A DNA stretch of 64,000 nt. Source: Calliopum simillimum. Taxonomy: Eukaryota; Arthropoda; Insecta; Diptera; Lauxaniidae. This document shows, one piece after another, positions 56,136 to 64,000 of the stretch (position 1 is the stretch's first letter; each line of letters opens with the position of its first letter). Made by a program: the position numbers and the translations under genes. Below the pieces are notes generated by a model. That model had not been told where the DNA came from. It saw only the letters and a list, made by a program, of their open reading frames with translations, and made no database searches. The stretch covers positions 85,581,058 to 85,645,057 of the forward strand of contig OX638372.1 of the NCBI GenBank assembly GCA_951812925.1. The letters are read 5' to 3'.

Positions 56136-59100
56136 CAGTTTTAACAATTCAATTTTTACAATGCTTGCACTCCAGTTCCTCAGCAAGTTTTACATCCTTC
56201 AGAGCATCTTCAAGTTCCTGTTGAAGTTCTTGAATTGTTTCTTCTTTTTCTTTTTCTTTCTTCCTTTGTTCGATTTCTATTAATTGTTTTTTAAGTTCTT
56301 CAAATTTATTTTTTATGATAATTATAAGTGCCGATTCTTTGAAGCGTTAAAAAGTAGGCGTGGCATTGTCCGATCGCGCCCACTTTTTGGTCAGCGGATG
56401 CTAATTATGTGGAGCACCTACCTACCAAATTTCATCGAAATAGCTCGTATATTTTAGGAAATATAGCGTTTTAAAGTGCCGATTCTTTGAAGCGTTAAAA
56501 AGTAGGCGTGGCATTGTCTGATCACGCCCACTTTTTGGTCAGCGGATGCTAATTATGTGGAGCACAAACCTATCAAATTTCATCGAAATAGCTCTTATAA
56601 TTAAGGAGATATAGCGTTTTAAAGTGCCGATTCTTTGAATCGTTATGAAGTAGGCGTGGCATTGTCCGATCACTCCCACTACTTTTTGGTCAGCGGATGC
56701 TAATTATGTGGAGCACCTACCTACCAAATTTCATCGAAATAGCTCGTATATTTTAGGAGATATAGCGTTTTAAAGTGCCGATTCTTTGAAGCGTTAAAAA
56801 GTATGCGTGGCATTGTCGGATCACGCCCACTTTTTGGTCAGCGGATGTTAATTATGTGGAGCACCTACCTACTAAATTTCATGGAAAATAGCGTCCATAG
56901 TTTTCGAGATATAAAGTGTTAAATTTTTTTTCGATCAATCGTTAAATAGTGGGCGTGGCATATCCATTCTATCTCAAATAAGGTACGAAAAGTACGAAGT
57001 ACGAGGTACGAAAAGTACGAGGTACGAATATTACGAAGTACAGTTTTAACAATTCAATTTTTACAATGCTTGCACTCCGGTTCCTCAGCAATTTTTACAT
57101 CCTTCAGAGCATCTTCAAGTTCCTGTTGAAGTTCTTGAATTGTTTCTTATTTTTCTTTTTCTTTCTTCCTTTGTTCGATTTCTATTAATTGTTTTTTAAG
57201 TTCTTCAAATTTATTTTTTATGATAATTATAAGTGCCGATTCTTTGAAGCGTTAAAAAGTAGGCGTGGCATTGTCCGATCACGCCCACTTTTTGGTCAGC
57301 GGATGTTAATTATGTGGAGCACCTACCTACCAAATTTCATGGAAATAGCGTCCATAGTTTTCGAGATATAACGTGTTAAATTTTTTTTCGATCAATCGTT
57401 AAATAGTGGGCGTGGCATATCCGTTCTATCTCAAATAAGGTACGAAAAGTACGAAGTACGAAAAGTACGAGGTACGAATAGTACGAAGTACAGTTTTAAC
57501 AATTCAATTTTTACAATTTTTACAATGCTTGCACTCCGGTTCCTCAGCAATTTTTACATCCTTCAGAGCATCTTCAAGTTCCTGTTGAAGTTCTTGAATT
57601 GTTTCTTCTTTTTCTTTTTCTTTCTTCCTTTGTTCGATTTCTATTAATTGTTTTTTAAGTTCTTCAAATTAATTTTTTATGATAATTATAAGTGCCGATT
57701 CTTTAAAGCGTTAAAAAGTAGGCGTGGCATTGTCCGATCACGCCCACTTTTTGGTCAGCGGATGTTAATTATGTGGAGCACCTACCTACCAAATTTCATG
57801 GAAATAGCGTCCATAGTTTTCGAGATATAACGTGTTAAATTTTTTTTCGATCAATCGTTAAATAGTGGGCGTGGCATATCCGTTCTATCTCAAATAAGGT
57901 ACGAAAAGTACGAAGTACGAGGTACGAAAAGTACGAAGTATGAGGTACGAAAAGTACGAATAGTACGAAGTACAGTTTTAACAATTCAATTTTTACAATG
58001 CTTGCACTCCGGTTCCTCAGCAATTTTTACATCCTTCAGAGCATCTTCAAGTTCCTATTGAAGTTCTTGAATTGTTTCTTCTTTTTCTTTTTCTTTCTTC
58101 CTTTGTTCGATTTCTATTAATTGTTTTTTAAGTTCTTCAAATTTATTTTTTATGATAATTATAAGTGCCGATTCTTTAAAGCGTTAAAAAGGAGGCGTGG
58201 CATTGTCCGATCACGCCCACTTTATGGTCAGCGGATGTTAATTATGTGGAGCACCTACCTACCAAATTTCATGGAAATAGCGTCCATAGTTTTCGAGATA
58301 TAACGTGTTAAATTTTTTTTCGATCAATCGTTAAATAGTGGGCGTGGCATATCCGTTCTATCTCAAATAAGGTACGAAAAGTACGAAGTACGAGGTACGA
58401 AAAGTACGAAGTATGAGGTACAAAAAGTACGAATAGTTCGAAGTACAGTTTTAACAATTCAATTTTTACAATTTTTACAATGCTTGCACTCCGGTTCCTC
58501 AGCAATTTTTACATCCTTCAGAGCATCTTCAAGTTCCTGTTGAAGTTCTTGAATTGTTTCTTCTTTTTCTTTCTTCCTTTGTTCGATTTCTATTAATTGT
58601 TTTTTAAGTTCTTCAAATTTATTTTTTATGATAATTATAAGTGCCGATTCTTTGAAGCGTTAAAAAGTAGGCGTGGCATTGTCCGATCTCGCCCACTTTT
58701 TGGTCAGCGGATGTTAATTATGTGGAGCACCTACCTACCAAATTTCATGGAAATAGCGTCCATAGATTTCGAGATATAACGTGTAAAATTTTTTTCGATC
58801 AATCGTTAAATAGTGGGCGTGGCATATCCGTTCTATCTCAAATAAGGTACGAAAAGTACGAAGTACGAAAAGTACGAAGTACGAGGTACGAAAAGTACGA
58901 GGTACGAATAGTACGAAGTACAGTTTTAACAATTCAATTTTTACAATTTTTACAATGCTTGCACTCCGGTTCCTCAGCAATTTTTACATCCTTCAGAGCA
59001 TCTTCAAGTTCCTATTGAAGTTCTTGAATTGTTTCTTCTTTTTCTTTCTTCCTTTGTTCGATTTCTATTAATTGTTTTTTAAGTTCTTCAAATTTATTTT

Positions 59101-61345
59101 TTATGATAATTATAAGTGCCGATTCTTTGAAGCGTTAAAAAGTAGGCGTGGCATTGTCCGATCACGCCCACTTTTTGGTCAGCGGATGTTAATTATGTGG
59201 AGCACCTACCTACCAAATTTCATGGAAATAGCGTCCATAGTTTTCGAGATATAACGTGTTAAATTTTTTTTCGATCAATCGTTAAATAGTGGGCGTGGCA
59301 TATCCGTTCTATCTCAAATAAGGTACGAAAAGTACGAAGTACGAGGTACGAAAAGTACGAGGTACGAATAGTACGAAGTACAGTTTTAACAATTCAATTT
59401 TTACAATTTTTACAATGCTTGCACTCCGGTTCCTCAGCAATTTTTACATCCTTCAGAGCATCTTCAAGTTCCTGTTGAAGTTCTTGAATTGTTTCTTCTT
59501 TTTCTTTTTCTTTCTTCCTTTGTTCGATTTCTATTAATTGTTTTTTAAGTTCTTCAAATTTATTTTTTATGATAATTATAAGTGCCGATTCTTTAAAGCG
59601 TTAAAAAGTAGGCGTGGCATTGTCCGATCACGCCCACTTTTTGGTCAGCGGATGTTAATTATGTGGAGCACCTACCTACCAAATTTCATGGAAATAGCGT
59701 CCATAGTTTTCGAGATATAACGTGTTAAATTTTTTTTCGATCAATCGTTAAATAGTGGGCGTGGCATATCCGTTCTATCTCAAATAAGGTACGAAAAGTA
59801 CGAAGTACGAGGTACGAAAAGTACGAAGTATGAGGTACGAAAAGTACGAATAGTACGAAGTACAGTTTTAACAATTCAATTTTTACAATTTTTACAATGC
59901 TTGCACTCCGGTTCCTCAGCAATTTTTACATCCTTCAGAGCATCTTCAAGTTCCTGTTGAAGTTCTTGAATTGTTTCTTCTTTTTCTTTCTTCCTTTGTT
60001 CGATTTCTATTAATTGTTTTTTAAGTTCTTCAAATTTATTTTTTATGATAATTATAAGTGCCGATTCTTTGAAGCGTTAAAAAGTAGGCGTGGCATTGTC
60101 CGATCTCGCCCACTTTTTGGTCAGCGGATGTTATTTATGTGGAGCACCTACCTACCAAATTTCATGGAAATAGCGTCCATAGTTTTCGAGATATAACGTG
60201 TTAAATTTTTTTCGATCAATCGTTAAATAGTGGGCGTGGCATATCCGTTCTATCTCAAATAAGGTACGAAAAGTACGAAGTACGAAAAGTACGAGGTACG
60301 AAAAGTACGAAGTACGAATAGTACGAAGTACAGTTTTAACAATTCAATTTTTACAATTTTTACAATGCTTGCACTCCGGTTCCTCAGCAATTTTTACATC
60401 CTTCAGAGCATCTTCAAGTTCCTATTGAAGTTCTTGAATTGTTTCTTCTTTTTCTTTCTTCCTTTGTTCGATTTCTATTAATTGTTTTTTAAGTTCTTCA
60501 AATTTATTTTTTATGATAATTATAAGTGCCGATTCTTTGAAGCGTTAAAAAGTAGGCGTGGCATTGTCCGATCACGCCCACTTTTTGGTCAGCGGATGTT
60601 AATTATGTGGAGCACCTACCTACCAAATTTCATGGAAATAGCGTCCATAGTTTTCGAGATATAACGTGTTAAATTTTTTTCGATCAATCGTTAAATAGTG
60701 GGCGTGGCATATCCGTTCTATCTCAAATAAGGTACGAAAAGTACGAAGTACGAGGTACGAAAAGTACGAGGTACGAATAGTACGAAGTACAGTTTTAACA
60801 ATTCAATTTTTACAATTTTTACAATGCTTGCACTCCGGTTCCTCAGCAATTTTTACATCCTTCAGAGCATCTTCAAGTTCCTGTTGAAGTTCTTGAATTG
60901 TTTCTTCTTTTTCTTTTTCTTTCTTCCTTTGTTCGATTTCTATTAATTGTTTTTTAAGTTCTTCAAATTTATTTTTTATGATAATTATAAGTGCCGATTC
61001 TTTGAAGCGTTAAAAAGTAGGCGTGGCATTGTCCGATCACGCCCACTTTTTGGTCAGCGGATGCTGATTATGTGGAGCACCTACCTATCAAATTTCATCA
61101 AAATAGCTCTTATAATTAAAGAGATATAGCGTTTTAAAATGCCGATTCTTTGAATCGTTATAAAGTAGGCGTGGCATTGTCCGATCACGCCCACTTTTTG
61201 GTCAGCGGATGTTAATTTTGTGGAGCACCTACCTACCAAATTTCATGGAAATAGCGTTCATCGTTTTCGAGATATAACGTGTTAAATTTTTTTTCGATCA
61301 ATCGTTAAATAGTGGGCGTGGCATATCCGTTCTATCTCAAATAAG
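56136..61345. repeat. Satellite array, about ten units of roughly 470 bp with internal 150-bp subunits
   Basis: Each unit contains, in order: a 190-bp minus-strand coding-like fragment; a ~150-bp subunit (GTGCCGATTCTTTGAAGCGT, GTAGGCGTGGCATTGTCCGA, ACCAAATTTCATGGAAATAG); a TCGATCAATCGTTAAATAGT block; and a variable GTACGAAAAGTACGAAGTAC microsatellite. Equivalent points recur at 57189, 57648, 58121, 58597, 59072, 59538, 60014, 60482 and 60947 (spacing 459-476). The first unit (56136-57030) has four 150-bp subunits instead of one and the last has two. The units are almost identical, so the array was homogenised recently. The 60-codon plus-strand ORFs in each unit are by-products. Confidence 0.92.
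56163..56326 (-). CDS. Coiled-coil C-terminal exon-like fragment, first of ten copies
   Basis: Read on the minus strand this gives about 50 codons: KFEELKKQLIEIEQRKKEKE, then ETIQELQQELEDALKDVK and a Cys-containing end (ECKHCKN) before TGA. It is a heptad-like charged coiled coil with a CxxC tail, in a frame open from about 56346 where an in-frame TAA precedes RFKES. It recurs near 57190, 57650, 58120, 58600, 59075, 59540, 60015, 60485 and 60950 (left edge about 160 bp lower). At least three copies (near 58057, 59011, 60423) carry TAG where this one has CAG. It looks like the 3' end of a real gene trapped in the repeat. The parent protein is not recognised. Confidence 0.4.
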
Positions 61346-61560
61346 GTACGAAAAGTACGAGGTACGAAAAGTACGAGGTACGAAAAGTACGAGGTGGTAC
61401 GAAGTTCGTATCAAAAGTACGAACTTTACCAAATTCACGTACCTGTGCGAACCTCAAATACACGTGAATTGGAGGTACGTGATTTCGTACCTTTAAAGTA
61501 CGAAGTTCGTACAGAAACAGACAGCTCTACTATCTATATGCGTTAAATATTTACAGAAAT
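61346..61560. repeat. TACGA microsatellite and palindromic tail of the array
   Basis: GTACGAGGTACGAAAAGTAC-type units continue to about 61420. A palindromic stretch follows (AATTCACGTACCTGTGCGAA .. TACACGTGAATTGG). Confidence 0.6.
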
Positions 61561-61727
61561 ACGACGAAACTTTATTCAGAATGTGGCACCGGCCATCTTT
61601 CTAATGGACATTAATTGTCCCGGTACTCCTAATACGTATACCAAGTATTTTTGGGGTGCAAATCCCTTTCGCTCAATCCCTCTTATGTGTTGCATGCAGA
61701 ATAGTAGACGCAATAAGCATCTATGTA

Positions 61728-61880
61728 ATCCTTCTAATGGTCATAAAAACAAATACTATGAAGTTTCACGGCGATCGGATAACGATAACCCGGCCCTCAA
61801 GAGAGGTCAAGGTCAAGTTGAGGTTTCAGGCAAAAAATAATGAAAATTTTTTTAAACTTAAATAAATAAGCGCATGCCTA
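61728..61880. mobile_element. Fragment related to the 1146-2170 foldback arm
   Basis: About 115 bp from AATCCTTCTAATGGTCATAA to CAGGCAAAAAATAA differ from 1190-1307 at only about four positions. The fragment ends AATAAGCGCATGCCTA, the terminal sequence of the foldback. The matching left end was not found in the preceding 300 bp. Confidence 0.75.
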
Positions 61881-61918
61881 AGGTACACTGATATAGCATT
61901 TTGTGTGTTTTTTAAGCA

Positions 61919-62794
61919 GAAACACTACAACAGATTTTGGATAAATTTACTGAAACACAACACAAGCCTACAGCCATTAATCTTAAGCAAATATCAGAAA
62001 AACTCATCGTAGAAAAGTTTATGGGAAAAAATGAAAACGTTTTACAGTGGGTGGAGATTTTTGAAAATGAATGCACACGCCTAGGTGTAGAGCAGGATAC
62101 TAATAAAATTGAAATATTAAGGCTATTTTTAGACAAGTCATGTACAGATTGGTATAGTTCAATGCTGATCAAATGTACGATGAATTCTAAATGGGAATTA
62201 TGGAAAAAAAAACTTTTGCGAAACTTATGCAAATAGAAGGTGGACTCCAGTTCAGCACGCTATTGAATATAAAAATATAAATGGTTCCTTGTTAGACTAC
62301 GCAATTAAAAAAGAAAGACTTTTGCTTGAAATGAACAAGTCACTAAACGCATCAATTTTAATCGACTTGATCGCTTTTGGATTACCAAACAATGTATTAG
62401 ATAGAATTGAAGCAAAAAATACTGAAGACCTTTTTAATGACTTGTGAGGCTTAAAACACTTAACTAAAACTAAATCTTTCGTTAAAAAAATTATCAGTAA
62501 AATAATTTCTGAAAATAAGATTGGATTAACTGAAGGAAGAAAACCATGTGAGATATGTGAAAAAAAGGAAAAGGCACTCGATATCACCCTGGATCAGCTT
62601 GCTGGTTTAAAGACAGAAATAATATCGAACAAAGTAGAGATTACGAACATACCGCTCATACTCTTTTACATGCAGGAGATCTAGTTTATGTGGAGAATGG
62701 AAACCGACTAAATAGAAAAAAACTGGAGGAACTAAGAATCGCACCAGGGAGATGTAAAGAAAACCTACGACACTTGTGTCGTCGTATTTCTTAA
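61919..62794 (+). pseudogene. Internally deleted LTR-retroelement gag-integrase remnant
   Basis: Gag part: 61919-62230 (TETQHKPTAINLKQISEKLI, NVLQWVEIFENECTRLG, DWYSSMLIKCTMNSKWELW), continued after a frameshift by ETYANRRWTPVQHAIEYKN, GSLLDYAIKKERLLLEMNKS and LIAFGLPNNVLDRIE, then a TGA. A zinc-knuckle pattern CEIC..YHPGSACWFK (C-x2-C..H-x4-C, with one frameshift) follows near 62540-62610. The sequence then jumps directly to an integrase C-terminus-like HAGDLVYVENGNRLNRKKLE. Protease, RT, RNase H and most of integrase are missing. LTRs not found. Confidence 0.65.
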
Positions 62795-63005
62795 ATTAAA
62801 TTTTGAAGTACATATAAACATAAGCATTGAATTGAAAATTATTTAAAGAAAAACTGCATCTGAAATAACAGCTTTAAATGTTGTTTCTTATGTTTATAGG
62901 TAATTTTTATTAATATTATTTGTTATGCAAAATAATAATAAAGCTTTTGTTTATAGAGAAACACAATTGAGTTTTATTTCATCAAATCAAAAAGAAAATC
63001 ATATA
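62795..63005. other. Anonymous AT-rich sequence
   Basis: No coding or repeat structure seen. Confidence 0.4.
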
Positions 63006-63719
63006 ATATATCGATACCTTAGAGCGCTACAGTCCTACCTCCATTTTTACAATTGTTGGGAAATGCAAAAAGAAGATTTCAAACAGTGGTTATTTAGAAT
63101 TGGCTGCTACTTTGATAAAACGAAGTATGCAATATTTTTATCTTTAGTATATTTTAACATAATTTAATGTTTTTAACCAATTTGATTAACTTCTAACGAA
63201 ATCCCAGCTAATTTATAGTATGTCATTACTTTTGCCCTTACATAGAATTCCACTACTATTGAAAAAAACGACGTTTTAGTACATTTTTTGAATTTTTTTC
63301 CACTAAAATGTCGTAAAAAGTCATGAAACGCGTGGAAAACACGAAAAAACGATTTTTTTTTTTTTATTGGATTTTTGAATTTTTGGTTTCGGCAAACAAG
63401 AGTGGAGCCTTTGAGTATAACCGAATTTGTTCACTAAAATGTCGCAAAAAGTCACGAAACGCGAAAAAACGAAGAATTTTTTTTAAAAACGTGACTTATT
63501 TGAATATTTAGTGGAGATAGGACAGTAGCGCTCTTGAAAAAATTACAGTTTGGAGATAGGATTTTTTTTAATTTTCGAATATTTTGGTGTTTTAGTGGTA
63601 TTTTGACATCACACAGTTTTCCACATGGTAAAGAAGCCCACAATGTTGCCATAACTGCAAAAATCTCAAAATCGCAAAAAGTGGAGATAGGACTATAGCG
63701 CTCTAAGGTATCGATATAT
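63006..63719. mobile_element. TIR element with about 38-bp ends
   Basis: ATATATCGATACCTTAGAGC at the left (to 63043) matches the inverse at 63682-63719, which ends GCTCTAAGGTATCGATATAT, with two or three differences. A third copy of the inner TIR motif, GTGGAGATAGGACAGTAGCG, lies at 63511 in the right-hand orientation. A ~130-bp duplication inside carries CACTAAAATGTCG.AAAAAGT (63301 and 63431). No transposase. Confidence 0.7.
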
Positions 63720-64000
63720 AGATTTATTCCAATTTTTTTATATACTTTATAAAATTTTTTTCTATAAAGTTATTCTAAACCAAAAGCGTTTAATTTATGA
63801 ACCAAAATTGTTATGAACTATAAACTTTATACCAAAATTGTATAAAAATTTTTGACAAAACGTCAAAGCGCCTCGTCATCGAATGCACACAATATTTAGC
63901 ATTAGTGGAAAATTCATTTTGCGCAGCAGTTCGGAATGAAAATTGTTAAAAACAAAAAACTTTAAAGTAGCCCAGTGTTAGAAAAAATAATTTAGTTACT
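63720..64000. other. Anonymous AT-rich sequence
   Basis: Nothing recognised up to the right edge. Confidence 0.4.

Noticed and set aside
57189..61129. Series of 60-codon plus-strand ORFs (MFFKFFKFIFYDNYK...) repeated nine times
   Set aside because: They are fixed by the satellite unit, span its non-coding subunit and microsatellite junctions, and are Phe-rich by-products of AT-rich DNA. The minus-strand frame in the same place has better coding character.
56136..61345. CRISPR-like regular array
   Set aside because: The units are ~470 bp and nearly identical throughout, with no short repeat and unique spacer pattern. This is a eukaryotic satellite.
62925..63167. 80-codon ORF as a gene
   Set aside because: It runs across the left end of a TIR element and shows no recognisable family.

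Overview
The window looks like AT-rich, transposon-packed intergenic or heterochromatic DNA of an insect, most likely a brachyceran fly. The evidence is a DD41D mariner-type transposase of the rosa/VISITOR kind, Mos1-like and divergent mariners, a Penelope-like element, a Ty3/gypsy element with a tRNA-Lys-type primer-binding site, fly-type dispersed repeats with a CCATGTCCGTCTG-type core, and one candidate 63-bp intron. I see no bacterial operons, rRNA genes or convincing tRNA genes. Almost every recognisable coding stretch belongs to a mobile element. The only candidates for non-transposon coding sequence are a pair of exons at 36662-37023, a lone possible exon at 33874-34030, and a decayed copy of the ribosome-biogenesis gene MAK16 at 41942-42199.

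Layout: 1-4510 is a non-LTR retrotransposon (LINE A) split by a terminal-inverted-repeat foldback (1146-2170) and by a second, opposite-strand LINE (2441-3837). 4511-10980 is mostly anonymous, with a dispersed repeat present twice and a P/THAP-type transposase scrap. 10982-14494 holds palindromic elements, including a 1.39-kb hairpin (12443-13829) inside a fly-type dispersed repeat. 14640-16745 is a broken LINE with remnants of both ORFs. 17100-19060 has two more foldbacks. 19450-33275 is one Penelope-like element torn into three pieces by a DD41D element with arms of about 675 bp and an intact transposase, a Ty3/gypsy element with intact gag and pol, and a foldback that itself received a Mos1-like mariner.

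34037-36300 is a 1.41-kb hairpin element next to a mariner pseudogene. 36662-37194 holds the two candidate exons and a nearly perfect hairpin. 37324-39082 is a TIR element carrying repeated AACGTTCCCAAC motifs. 39190-41480 contains a diverged 420-bp tandem repeat and a foldback. 43305-44706 is a complete element with a perfect 8-bp target-site duplication. 47361-48294 and 51305-55514 are pogo/Tc1-type elements flanked by TA. The second contains a Helitron and a broken THAP/P-element-like transposase.

56136-61345 is a satellite of about ten units of roughly 470 bp. Each unit contains, on the minus strand, the same coiled-coil-coding 3' exon-like fragment. 61730-64000 holds a foldback-arm relative, a deletion-derived retroelement and a further TIR element.

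The active-looking parts are the DD41D transposase and the gypsy gag-pol pair, which is joined by a canonical -1 slippery site. The most unusual parts are the RING-H2 finger at the start of that Gag, the exon-bearing satellite, the repeated motif in the 37-39 kb element, the THAP transposase inside pogo-type ends, and the density of long hairpins, at least ten, any of which would give double-stranded RNA if transcribed. All family names rest on motif recognition by eye. No database search was run.
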